Source: Amycolatopsis keratiniphila subsp. keratiniphila (GTDB taxonomy: Bacteria > Actinomycetota > Actinomycetes > Mycobacteriales > Pseudonocardiaceae). Taken from it: a DNA stretch of 64,000 nt. The DNA is taken from positions 43,836-107,835 of the forward strand of contig NZ_LQMT02000032.1 in assembly GCF_001620365.2 (NCBI RefSeq). The letters run 5' to 3'. The translations under genes and the position numbers were made by a program. The notes beneath the pieces were generated by a model. That model made no database searches. It was not told where the DNA came from and worked only from the letters and a program-made list of their open reading frames with translations. Of this stretch, positions 1 to 8,116 are shown piece by piece (within the stretch, counting starts at the first letter, position 1; every line of letters begins with the position of its first letter).

Positions 1-393
1 CCGGATCTCGACCTCCGGCGCGCCGAGCCGGAAGGCCTCGTCGGCCAAGAGCTTCGCGGCCCTGGTCACGTAGCCGCGGCCGGTGTGATGGCGGCCGAGC
101 CAGTAGCCGATCTCGATGCGGTCCGGATGCGTGATCATGCCCGCGCCGCCGACGAGCTCCTCCCCGGCGAGGATCGCGAAGTCGTAGGTCTTGCCGTCGG
201 CCCAGTTCTTCGCGCTCCGCTCCAGGAAGTCGGCGGCTTCGCGACGGCCGTAACCGTAGGTGGCCCAGATCATCCAGGCGCCGAGGTGTTCGGCGGAGTC
301 GCCTGCGACGGCGGCGAGGGTTTCGAGCTGCTCCGGCTTCCAGCGGCGCAGGGTGACGACGTCGTCGGCGAGGGTTTCGGCGGGCGCTTCCAT
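1..393 (-). CDS. GNAT-family N-acetyltransferase (3' end outside window)
   Basis: The reading frame is open on the minus strand from an ATG at 393 to the window edge (131 codons, no stop), so the C-terminus is missing. The translation starts MEAPAETLADDVVTLRRW. It contains IGYWLGRHHTGRGYVTRAAK, the acetyl-CoA-binding loop pattern (Q/R-x-x-G-x-G/A) of RimJ/RimL-type GNAT enzymes, after a strand with FAILAGEELVGGAGMI. The likely role is acetyl transfer from acetyl-CoA to a protein N-terminus or small amine; the substrate cannot be told. No strong Shine-Dalgarno site is seen. Two hairpins (456-616) separate it from the LCP gene upstream. Confidence 0.8.
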   Translation of the reverse strand, partial: MEAPAETLADDVVTLRRWKPEQLETLAAVAGDSAEHLGAWMIWATYGYGRREAADFLERSAKNWADGKTYDFAILAGEELVGGAGMITHPDRIEIGYWLGRHHTGRGYVTRAAKLLADEAFRLGAPEVEIR

Positions 394-455
394 CCGCCCA
401 TGGTGACTCGCCTTCGCTCCGGGCGCCTCCGGTTTTCGGCGCCGAACAGGTTTCG

Positions 456-520
456 CCAGATGTCATGAAAGGGTCGTTCAGGACACTTTTCGTCCTGAAC
501 GACCCTTTCATGACATCTGG
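456..520. terminator. Long perfect hairpin, family A
   Basis: Two 29-nt arms (456-484 and 492-520) are exact reverse complements around a 7-nt loop. Each arm carries TGAAAGGGTCGTTCA, itself a quasi-palindrome. There is no T-run after the stem, so it would be a U-less terminator if it terminates. It lies in the gap after the LCP gene's stop. The same 24-nt stem core recurs at 6023-6077. Confidence 0.6.
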
Positions 521-561
521 CCGGAGGCAGCGGACACCCGAGGCACACGAAGGCTCCCGAA

Positions 562-616
562 CGCTATGAACGGACCGTTCCTTGCAAATTTTGCAAGGAA
601 CGGCCCGTTCATAGCG
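562..616. terminator. Long hairpin, family B
   Basis: Arms 562-588 and 590-616 (27 nt each) are complementary with one mismatch and almost no loop (TTGCAAATTTTGCAA at the centre). It sits 9 bp beyond the stop codon of the LCP gene, in the right place to end that transcript. The stem GAACGGACCGTTCC is an inner palindrome. Copies occur at 36162-36224 and 48284-48330. Confidence 0.65.
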
Positions 617-624
617 CCTGAAGA

Positions 625-1836
625 TCAGGTCAGGATCGCGCTGTCCGGGATCTCCGTGTCGTTCTTCAACGCGTCGAACAGCAGCTTCGACTTCGTCTTG
701 TCCCAGTTCTCCGCCGAGCCGCTGGTCACCGGCACCGTCGTGGTGACGACGCCGCCCGACGAGATCCCGCGCATCGCCAGCGCCAGCCCGACCAGGTTGT
801 GCACGTGGTCGCCCGAATCCATGGTCAGCGCGTCCGGCGCGGTCGACAGCAGCGGGAACAGCGTGAACGGGTTCAGCAGCGTGCCGGGGCTGCCGATCTC
901 GCTGACCATCGCGCCGATGAACTTCCGCTGGTTGGCGACGCGGTCGAGGTCTGACCGCGGGGTCGCCTCGCTGTGCCGCATGCGGACGAACCCGAGCGCC
1001 TGCGGCCCCTGGAGGTCCTGGCAGCCCGCCGGGATCTTGATCTTGGTGAGGGTGTCCTCCATCGGCTTCTCGACGCACATGTGCACCCCGCCGATCGCGT
1101 CGACGATCTTCGCGAAGCCGCCGAAGCCGATCTCGGCGTAGTGGTCGATGCGCAGGCCGGTGGCGCCTTCGACGGTCTGCGCGAGCAGCGTCGGGCCCCC
1201 GATCGAGAACGCCGCGTTGATCTTGTTCTTGCCGTGCCCCGGAATGCTCACCTGCGAGTCGCGCGGGAGGCTCAGCAGCGTGGGTTTGACGCTGTTGGAC
1301 GGGATGTGCGCGATCATGATGGTGTCGGTCCGCTTGCCGCCGCCTGCGGCCTTGGAGTCGCCGGTGACCAGCTTCTCCTGTTCCTCGGGGGTCAGCCCGT
1401 CCCGGCTGTCGGAGCCCACGATCAACCAGTTGGTGCCCTCCGCCGCGACAGGGCGGCCGGAGTAGTCGGCCAGCGCGTCGACGCGGTTGATGGAGAACTC
1501 CAGGTACACCCACACCCCGGCGAGGAACACCACGAACACGGTCAGCAACGTGAGCAGCACCTTGCCGAAACCCCAGCGCTTACGCCGCCGCGGCGGGCGC
1601 GCGTCGTCCATCGGGCGCCCCGGAGGGGGCTGCGGCGGGCCTGGGCGGCGCGGTGGCGGGCCGGAGGGCCGCTCCTGGCCGCCGTGCCCCATCGGCCTCG
1701 TCCGCTCGTCGTACGGGCTGCTCCCCCGGCCCGGCAGCGGCATCATCTGCGCGGGCTGATGCCGCCGGGGGCGGCCGGACGGCGGCCGCTGGGGCGGCGG
1801 CATCCGTCGCCCTCGGTCGTCGCCTCCATACGTCAT
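625..1836 (-). CDS. LytR-CpsA-Psr (LCP) family cell-wall glycopolymer ligase
   Basis: 403 aa. The cytoplasmic N-terminus (about 1-87) is rich in Pro, Arg and Gly. One membrane segment follows (about 92-112, VLLTLLTVFVVFLAGVWVYL), then an extracellular LCP domain. Recognisable LCP motifs are RTDTIMIAHI, LLSLPRDSQV, KINAAFSIGG and the basic stretch FVRMRHSEATPRSDLDR, whose Arg residues bind the pyrophosphate of the lipid-linked donor. Family members transfer undecaprenyl-linked polymers (in actinobacteria, arabinogalactan) to peptidoglycan. The ATG at 1836 is the only good start. It forms a single-gene unit ended by the family B hairpin. Confidence 0.9.
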   Translation of the reverse strand: MTYGGDDRGRRMPPPQRPPSGRPRRHQPAQMMPLPGRGSSPYDERTRPMGHGGQERPSGPPPRRPGPPQPPPGRPMDDARPPRRRKRWGFGKVLLTLLTVFVVFLAGVWVYLEFSINRVDALADYSGRPVAAEGTNWLIVGSDSRDGLTPEEQEKLVTGDSKAAGGGKRTDTIMIAHIPSNSVKPTLLSLPRDSQVSIPGHGKNKINAAFSIGGPTLLAQTVEGATGLRIDHYAEIGFGGFAKIVDAIGGVHMCVEKPMEDTLTKIKIPAGCQDLQGPQALGFVRMRHSEATPRSDLDRVANQRKFIGAMVSEIGSPGTLLNPFTLFPLLSTAPDALTMDSGDHVHNLVGLALAMRGISSGGVVTTTVPVTSGSAENWDKTKSKLLFDALKNDTEIPDSAILT

Positions 1837-1930
1837 GCCGAATCACCCGTCCCGATCTCGCGTGTAGGGCCCAGTCAACCGCAGACCCTAGGTGAAGGAC
1901 GTCCGGCACCCCGCATCGGTTGGGTGGTGC

Positions 1931-3193
1931 TCACCGTCCGTTTTCGGCGAATCCGAACTGGTGGACCTTGAGATACCCCGAACGGAACCCCGCTTCGGAG
2001 TACGCCAGATAGAACTCCCACATCCGTTTGAAGACGTCGTCGAAGCCCAGTTCGGTGATCTCGCCCCACCGCTGGGTGAACCTCTCCCGCCACAGCCGCA
2101 ACGTGCGGGCGTAGTCCTGGCCGAACTCGCGCACCCCCTCCAGCCTCAACCGCGCGTGCTCCAGCAGGCCCTGTTCGACGGAGGTGGTCGACGGGATGAG
2201 CCCGCCGGGGAAGATGTACTTGTGCATCCAGGTGTACGAACGCGCCGCGGCGAGCATGCGCTCGTGGTCCATCGTGATGGCCTGGAGCCCCAGCCTTCCG
2301 CCCGGCTTCAGCCGCTTGCCGATGGTCTCGAAGAACGTCGGCCAGTACGCCTCCCCGACCGCTTCGATCATCTCGACGCTCACCACGGCGTCGTACTCGC
2401 CGGAGGAGTCGCGGTAGTCGCACAGCCGGACGTCGACGCGGTCGGCGAAACCCGCCGCCGCGATACGTTCGGTCGCCAGTTTCGCCTGTTCCTCGGAAAT
2501 GGTCAGTGACGTGACCTGCGCCCCGCGCGCGGCGGCGCGGATCGAGAGTTCGCCCCAGCCGGTGCCGATCTCGAGCACCGTGCTGCCTTCGCGGACGCCG
2601 GCGTAGTCGAGGACGCTGTCGATCTTGCGGTGCTGGGCGGCGGTGAGGTCGTCGTCCGGGCCGAACAACGCCGACGAGTACATCATCGACGGGTCCAGGA
2701 ACGCGCCGAACAGATCGTTCGACAGGTCGTAGTGACGATGGATGTTCGACCGCGCGCCCTCGACGCTGTTCTCCTCGCCGTCCGGGTGACCGCGGTCGAC
2801 GAACCGGCGGAACCGCTGCAGCAGCGGCGGGATGAGCGTCGCCATCCGCTCCGCGAACGGGGTCAGCACCTCGGCGAGCGCGTCGCTCGTCCAGTCGCCG
2901 ACCATGTACGCCTCACCGAAGCCGATCTTCGCGTCCACGCCGAGGCGGTGGAAGAACGCGGCGGGACGGTTGAGCCGCATTTCGGGCGCGTCCGGACCGC
3001 CCGCGCCCAGGTGCGAGCCGTCGGGCATGCGCACGCGGACGTTCAGCGGGCGCACGGCGTGCCGGAACAACTGCTCGGCGATCCGCGCCCGGAACGGGGA
3101 ATGCGGCGGGGTGGCCAAACCGGGCCACCTGGTTTCGCCGGGACCGGGAAGGCCGGACGGACCTGCCGTCCGGTCGACGCTCGACGTGGACAT
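1931..3193 (-). CDS. Cyclopropane-fatty-acid-synthase family SAM-dependent methyltransferase
   Basis: 420 aa. HYDLSNDLFGAFLDPSMMYS (about 154-173) is the typical CFA synthase signature. The SAM-binding motif VLEIGTGWGEL is at about 206-216, and a CFA-type C-terminal domain ends FGFAENGR. Family enzymes add a methylene group from SAM across a phospholipid acyl double bond at the membrane face. The ATG at 3193 is preceded by a strong GGGAGGGAG site. The alpha/beta hydrolase lies 21 bp upstream on the same strand, so the two are probably co-transcribed. A role in mycolic-acid modification is less likely because of the fused N-terminal CFA region. Confidence 0.9.
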   Translation of the reverse strand: MSTSSVDRTAGPSGLPGPGETRWPGLATPPHSPFRARIAEQLFRHAVRPLNVRVRMPDGSHLGAGGPDAPEMRLNRPAAFFHRLGVDAKIGFGEAYMVGDWTSDALAEVLTPFAERMATLIPPLLQRFRRFVDRGHPDGEENSVEGARSNIHRHYDLSNDLFGAFLDPSMMYSSALFGPDDDLTAAQHRKIDSVLDYAGVREGSTVLEIGTGWGELSIRAAARGAQVTSLTISEEQAKLATERIAAAGFADRVDVRLCDYRDSSGEYDAVVSVEMIEAVGEAYWPTFFETIGKRLKPGGRLGLQAITMDHERMLAAARSYTWMHKYIFPGGLIPSTTSVEQGLLEHARLRLEGVREFGQDYARTLRLWRERFTQRWGEITELGFDDVFKRMWEFYLAYSEAGFRSGYLKVHQFGFAENGR

Positions 3194-3214
3194 GGGTACT
3201 CCCTCCCGCCCGGT

Positions 3215-3910
3215 CTAGACCGGGATCCGCAGCCGCTCCGAGCTCGGCCGATCCCAGGCTCCGCTCAGCGTTTCGTCAGTGCCCCCGGCTTCGATCAGCT
3301 CGAGCGCGAATGCCCGTACGAGACGGTTCCAGACGCGAGACCTTCGTAGCATCGCGTGCCCTTCACCATCGATTTCAAACCGCGCCGACCGCGCTGTCAC
3401 CTTTTCGGCACGTTCGGCGAAAGCGTGTGATGCCACCGGATCCGTCATGCGGTCCTTGGTCCCGTGCGCGATCAGCACGGCGCGGCCGCGGACGGCATCG
3501 ACGGGTTCACCCGGTGGTGTCCACGGTGCCAGCGCGCAGACACCGATGACGGCCGGATCGTCGGCGACGCGCAGGCCGACCCGTCCTCCCATCGAGTGGC
3601 CGACGAGGATCACCGGCACGCCAGGGTGATCGTCGCGGATCCGCGCCAGAGCCCAGCGCGCGTCGGCGAGCGCGTCGGTGCCGTGGTCGTTCCAGCCGTA
3701 GATCCGGTTGCGCAGCAGCCGCACCTCGACCCCGTGCCCCCGGCCCGCCCGGTGCACGTCCTTCGCCAGCGGCACCATGCGCTGGTACGCCAGCCGCCAC
3801 GGCGCCACGCGGGCATGACTGTGCTCCGCGCCGCCGTGCAGTACCAGCACCACGGCTTTGACCTGGCCGCGTGCCCGCCAAGTCCGCACCGCGGGATCAG
3901 CCTCGCTCAC
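3215..3910 (-). CDS. Alpha/beta hydrolase
   Basis: 231 aa from a GTG at 3910, chosen because GGAGGG lies 11 nt upstream. An in-frame ATG at 3967 would add 19 poorly conserved residues. Fold landmarks are VLVLHGGAEHS (oxyanion region), nucleophile elbow GHSMGG (about 104-109), the acid loop AHGTKDRMTDP and the catalytic His in GEGHAML. It has no signal peptide, so it is cytoplasmic. The substrate is unknown. Its proximity to the CFA-like gene suggests a lipid ester or acyl substrate, as inference only. Confidence 0.85.
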   Translation of the reverse strand: MSEADPAVRTWRARGQVKAVVLVLHGGAEHSHARVAPWRLAYQRMVPLAKDVHRAGRGHGVEVRLLRNRIYGWNDHGTDALADARWALARIRDDHPGVPVILVGHSMGGRVGLRVADDPAVIGVCALAPWTPPGEPVDAVRGRAVLIAHGTKDRMTDPVASHAFAERAEKVTARSARFEIDGEGHAMLRRSRVWNRLVRAFALELIEAGGTDETLSGAWDRPSSERLRIPV

Positions 3911-4041
3911 CCTGGACCCTCCAGTCTCCGAAACCCCGGCCGCAGTGATCGGGTCAACCTCGATCATGACCCCATGTATTCCACTTCGGCGATTGGTCCA
4001 CGCGATACATTCGTCGCTGATCTCCAGACGGAAGGGCGGAT

Positions 4042-4770
4042 GTGGTGAGCACCACCGAACGTTGTGCAGACGTCGCCGAACGGCTCGCGGAGGCCGAACG
4101 GGGTAACGCGGAGCAGATCCGGAAGTCGGCCGAGCTGATCCTGGGGGTCATCCGGGCCGACGCCCTGGTGTTCACCGCCGGTGCCGGTCATTCGCTGGCC
4201 GCGGTCGCCGAGACCTTCTACCGCGCGGGCGGGCTCGCCTGCGTCTACCCGATCTACCACCCCGAACTGCTGCCGCTGCACGGCGCGCAGCACAGCACCA
4301 AGACCGAGCGCCGCTCCGGGCTCGCCGAGGAGGTGCTCGCCGAGCGCGCGCCGGGGCCGGACGACCTGCTGGTGGTGTTCTCGACGTCGGGCGTCAACCC
4401 GTACCCGGTCGAACTGGCCGCCGGGGCGCGCAAGCGCGGGGCGTCGGTCATCGCGGTGAGCTCGGCCGCGTCGGTGGCCGCCGCACCGAAGCGCGCGGCC
4501 ACGACGCTGATCGAAGAGGCGAGCATCGTGCTCGACTCCCACGTCCGTCCCGGTGATTCGAGCTACCCGCCGGAGGCGCCGCGGACCGCGCCACTGTCCA
4601 CTGTGATCAACGCGTTCCTCTGGAACCTCGTGCTCGCCGAGGTCGTGGACCTCGGCGCGGCGCAGGGCGTCGACGTCCCGCTGTGGCGCAGCTCCAACGT
4701 GGACGGTGGCGACGAGGCCAACGCGGCGCTGCTGGCCAAGTACGGCGCGCGGGTCCCGGCACTGCGGTAG
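4042..4770 (+). CDS. SIS-domain sugar-phosphate-binding protein
   Basis: 242 aa from the GTG at 4042. A second GTG at 4045 is equally placed behind GGAAGGGCGG. The SIS fold is shown by TAGAGHSLAAVAETFYRAGG, VFSTSGVNPYPVELA (Ser/Thr phosphosugar-binding loop) and VIAVSSAAS. Proteins of this type bind or isomerise phosphosugars, in the style of phosphoheptose isomerase or AgaS. No HTH domain is present, so it is not an RpiR regulator. It is divergent from the alpha/beta hydrolase and stands alone before the serine hydrolase gene. Confidence 0.8.
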   Translation: MVSTTERCADVAERLAEAERGNAEQIRKSAELILGVIRADALVFTAGAGHSLAAVAETFYRAGGLACVYPIYHPELLPLHGAQHSTKTERRSGLAEEVLAERAPGPDDLLVVFSTSGVNPYPVELAAGARKRGASVIAVSSAASVAAAPKRAATTLIEEASIVLDSHVRPGDSSYPPEAPRTAPLSTVINAFLWNLVLAEVVDLGAAQGVDVPLWRSSNVDGGDEANAALLAKYGARVPALR

Positions 4771-4826
4771 CGACTTCGCGGGGACGGGCCTCTTGACTCG
4801 TCCTCGCGGCGCTTCTACGGTCACAT

Positions 4827-4840
4827 ACCGACCGGTCGGT
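4827..4840. promoter_or_regulatory. Perfect 14-bp palindrome, TetR-type operator candidate
   Basis: ACCGACCGGTCGGT lies 22 bp upstream of the serine hydrolase start at 4863. It has the dyad form common for TetR-family operators. No TetR gene adjoins it; the nearest is at 30.9 kb, and its putative sites (31434 and 31481) share ACCG/CGGT half-sites with different spacing. Confidence 0.4.
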
Positions 4841-4862
4841 GTCCGCACAGGAGGTCCGTGCC

Positions 4863-6011
4863 ATGACCGAGATCCACGGTGAATGCGCGGCGGGCTTCGA
4901 ACCCGTCCGGGCCGCCTTCGAGGAGAACTTCGCCGCCCGCGGCGAGATCGGCGCCGCGTTCTCGGTGACCCGGCACGGCGAGACCGTGGTCGACCTCTGG
5001 GCGGGCTGGGCCGATCCGGACCGGACGATCCCGTGGCGGGCGGAGACGCTCACCAACGTCTGGTCGACCACCAAGGGCATGACCGCGCTCTGCGCGCACC
5101 ACCTCGCCGACGACGGCGCACTCGACATCGACGCGCCCGTGGCGAAGTACTGGCCGGAGTTCGCGGCCGCGGGGAAACAGGACATCCCCGTGCGATGGCT
5201 GCTCTCGCACCGCTCCGGCGTGACCGGGATCGGCCTCGACCGGCCCGTGAAGGTCGAGGAACTCTACGACTGGGACCACGTCACCGGACTGCTCGCCGCG
5301 CAGCCGCCGCTCTTCGAACCGGGCACGGCCAGCGGCTACCACGCGCTGTCGTTCGGCTTCCTCGTCGGCGAGGTGATCCGCCGGGTGAGCGGGCAGGACG
5401 TCCGCGCGTACTTCGCCGGGCACATCGCCGGTCCGCTGGACGCGGACTTCCGGATCGGCCTGGATTCCGACGACGATCTGGCGCGTTGCTCCACCCTTGT
5501 CGAGCCCGTGCTCAGCGCGGAGATGAAGACCGCCCTGACCCAGGCGTTCGCCAACGCCGGCCCCGTCGCCCTCGCCGCACTGGCGAACCCGCGCGTCCAA
5601 GGCCGCGACGCCAACGATCCCGGCTGGCGGCGCGCGATCCTGCCCGCGCTGAACGGGCACGGCACCGCCCGGGCCATCGCGACCATCTACGGCGCGCTCG
5701 CCTCCGGGCGGCTGCTCTCGGCCGGAGCGCTCGCGACGGCCCGCGAAGGGCAGGGCCGGGAGACCGACGTCGTGGGCGGGCTGGGCAACGAATGGGCGCT
5801 GGGGTTCTACCTCGGCAGTGAGGAACGCGGCTTCGGGCCGAACCCGCGCGCGTTCGGTCACGACGGGCTCGGCGGCTCGTCCGGCGGTGTGGATCCCGAG
5901 AGCGGGATCGCGTTCGGCTACACGATGAACCGGATGGGGCCGCTCATGCGGGACGATCCGCGGAAGATGGCGCTGGTGAACGCGACCTTCGCCTCGCCCG
6001 CCCTCGCCTGA
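4863..6011 (+). CDS. Serine hydrolase, class C beta-lactamase/esterase (S12) family
   Basis: 382 aa. The ATG at 4863 is chosen over an upstream GTG at 4839 because AGGAGGT ends 7 nt before it. Active-site Ser and Lys are in STTK (about 68-71), the middle motif is YHALSFG, and the C-terminal HDGLGG replaces KTG. There is no signal peptide, so it is likely a cytoplasmic esterase (EstB-like) rather than a true beta-lactamase. A 14-bp TetR-like palindrome lies in the promoter region. The gene ends in a family A hairpin shared with the convergent ABC exporter. Confidence 0.85.
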   Translation: MTEIHGECAAGFEPVRAAFEENFAARGEIGAAFSVTRHGETVVDLWAGWADPDRTIPWRAETLTNVWSTTKGMTALCAHHLADDGALDIDAPVAKYWPEFAAAGKQDIPVRWLLSHRSGVTGIGLDRPVKVEELYDWDHVTGLLAAQPPLFEPGTASGYHALSFGFLVGEVIRRVSGQDVRAYFAGHIAGPLDADFRIGLDSDDDLARCSTLVEPVLSAEMKTALTQAFANAGPVALAALANPRVQGRDANDPGWRRAILPALNGHGTARAIATIYGALASGRLLSAGALATAREGQGRETDVVGGLGNEWALGFYLGSEERGFGPNPRAFGHDGLGGSSGGVDPESGIAFGYTMNRMGPLMRDDPRKMALVNATFASPALA

Positions 6012-6022
6012 CCCGCTCCGGA

Positions 6023-6077
6023 TGTCATGAAAGGGTCGTTCAGGACGAAAAACGTCCTGAACGACCCTTTCATGACA
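6023..6077. terminator. Long perfect hairpin, family A (second copy)
   Basis: The 25-nt arms (6023-6047 and 6053-6077) are exactly complementary around AAAAA. The stem repeats the sequence of the hairpin at 456-520. It lies between the convergent stops of the serine hydrolase (6011) and the ABC exporter (6105), suiting a bidirectional terminator. Confidence 0.65.
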
Positions 6078-6104
6078 CATCAGCAGGAAAGCGAACCACC
6101 TCGG

Positions 6105-7970
6105 TCACGCGGCCGCAGGCTCCTCCGAGAACTGCGTCAGGTACAGCGACGCGTAGCGACCTTCGCGCGCGAGAAGCTCTTCGTGCGTCCCCCGCTCGAC
6201 GATCTCCCCGTGCTCGATCACCAGGATCTGGTCCGCCGCCCGGACCGTCGACAACCGGTGCGCGATGACCAGCGCGGTCCGCCCGTCCAGCGCGTCGGTC
6301 AGCGCCTCGCCGACGGCCGCTTCGGACTGCGAGTCCAGATGCGCGGTCGCCTCGTCGAGGACGACGACCTTCGGCTGCGCGAGCAGGAGCCGGGCGATGG
6401 TCAGCCGCTGCCGTTCGCCGCCGGAAAGCCGGTAACCTCGCTCCCCCACCACGGTCTCCAGCCCGTCCGGCAGCTCCCGGATCAGCTCGGCCAGCCGGGC
6501 CTTCTCCAGCGCCGACCAGATCTCGTCGTCGGTGACCCCCGGCCGCGCGTACTCGAGGTTCGAGCGGATGGTGTCGTGGAAGAGGTGCCCGTCCTGTGTC
6601 ACCACGCCGACGGTTTCCCGCAGCGAGGCGAAACTCAGCTCTCGAACGTCCACATCGGACAGACGGACCGAACCGGCGTCGACGTCGTACAGCCGCGGCA
6701 GCAACGAAGCGATCGTCGACTTGCCGGCGCCCGACGATCCCACCAGTGCCACCATCTGCCCGGGTTCGGCGCGGAAGCTGATGCCGTGCAACACCTCCTC
6801 ACCACCCCGGTGATCCAAAGTGGACACGTCCTCCAGCGAAGCCAGCGAGTACCGGTCCGCCGCCGGGTAGCCGAACCGGACATCGGAGAACTCGACCGAG
6901 ACCGGACCTTCGGGGACTCGCCGCGCGTCCGGCTTCTCCTCGATCATCGGCTTGAGGTCGAGCACCTCGAAGACCCGCTCGAACGACACCAGCGCGGTCA
7001 TCACGTCCACCCGGACGTTCGCCAGCGCGGTCAGCGGCGAGTACAGCCTGGTCAGCAGCAACGCCAATGCCACGACGGTGCCCGGCGCGAGTGCCCCGGT
7101 CAGCGCCAGGTAGCCACCCAGCCCGTAGACCAGCGCCTGCGCGAGCGCGGAGACCGTGGTCAGGCTGGTCAGGAACCAGCGCGTCAGCATCGCCGTGCGA
7201 ACACCGATGTCGCGCACCCGTCCGGCCCGCGCGCCGAACTCGCCGGTCTCGCGCTCCGGGTCTCCGAACAGCTTCACCAGCGTCGCGCCCGGCGCGGAAA
7301 ACCGTTCGGTCATCTGCGTGGTCATCGACGCGTTGAGCCCGCCGGCCTCCCGCTGCAGCCCGGCCATCCGCCGCCCGAGCCGCCGCGTCGGCAGGATGAA
7401 CACCGGCAGCAGCACCAGCGCCAGCAGGGTGACCTGCCAGGACAGCGTCACCATGACCACCAGCGACAGCGCCAGCTGGATCACGTTGGTGACCAAGCCC
7501 GACAGTGTCGCGGTGAACGTGCGCTGCGCGCCGATGACGTCGTTGTTGAGCCTGCTCACCAGCGCGCCGGTGCGGGTGCGGGTGAAGAACGCGACCGGCA
7601 TCCGCTGCACATGGCGGTACACCGCGAGCCGCAGGTCGAGGATGATCCCCTCGCCGATCCTCGACGACTGCGCCCGTTCGGCCAGCCCGAGCCCGGCGTC
7701 GATCAGGGCCAGCGCCGCGATCACCACGGCGAGCCACACCACCAGCGCGACGTCGCGCCCGCCGACGATCGCGTCGACCACCTTCCCGGCCAGCACCGGC
7801 GTGCTCACCGCCAGCACCGCCGAAACGACGGTGAGCACCAGGAATATCATCAATCTCCGCCAGTGTGGCCTGGCGAACCGCGCGACGCGGCGGAGCGTCC
7901 CCTTGTGCAGCCCCTTCGGAACGTCGGCGGATCTCATCGCCGAGTTCATCAGCGCGTACGTGTTGTCCAT
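6105..7970 (-). CDS. ABC exporter, fused permease-ATPase (half transporter)
   Basis: 621 aa. Six membrane segments span about 40-310. The nucleotide-binding domain has Walker A GSSGAGKS (411-418), signature LSGGE (515-519), Walker B VVVLDE (Asp539) and the switch His in IAHRLST (571). This is the MsbA/MDR type, working as a homodimer or with a partner that is not encoded nearby. The ATG at 7970 has GAGAGAGGG just upstream. The substrate is unknown; family members export lipids, drugs or peptides. Confidence 0.92.
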   Translation of the reverse strand: MDNTYALMNSAMRSADVPKGLHKGTLRRVARFARPHWRRLMIFLVLTVVSAVLAVSTPVLAGKVVDAIVGGRDVALVVWLAVVIAALALIDAGLGLAERAQSSRIGEGIILDLRLAVYRHVQRMPVAFFTRTRTGALVSRLNNDVIGAQRTFTATLSGLVTNVIQLALSLVVMVTLSWQVTLLALVLLPVFILPTRRLGRRMAGLQREAGGLNASMTTQMTERFSAPGATLVKLFGDPERETGEFGARAGRVRDIGVRTAMLTRWFLTSLTTVSALAQALVYGLGGYLALTGALAPGTVVALALLLTRLYSPLTALANVRVDVMTALVSFERVFEVLDLKPMIEEKPDARRVPEGPVSVEFSDVRFGYPAADRYSLASLEDVSTLDHRGGEEVLHGISFRAEPGQMVALVGSSGAGKSTIASLLPRLYDVDAGSVRLSDVDVRELSFASLRETVGVVTQDGHLFHDTIRSNLEYARPGVTDDEIWSALEKARLAELIRELPDGLETVVGERGYRLSGGERQRLTIARLLLAQPKVVVLDEATAHLDSQSEAAVGEALTDALDGRTALVIAHRLSTVRAADQILVIEHGEIVERGTHEELLAREGRYASLYLTQFSEEPAAA

Positions 7971-8116
7971 GAGAACCCTCTCTCAGCCCCCAAAACCTCG
8001 ATATTAGTCGAGAGTTTTCCCGGATATAAGCAAGACCAACACCGCGGCGCGCCGGATGCTTCCCGGTTTCCGCGTCCTCTTTCCGGCGGGCGTGGCCGCG
8101 TCGGTAGCCTGAGCCG

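Noticed and set aside
973..1971. Long plus-strand ORF opposite the LCP gene
   Set aside because: It is the high-GC antisense shadow of a clear LCP protein; its translation is Arg/Ala/Gly-rich without domains.
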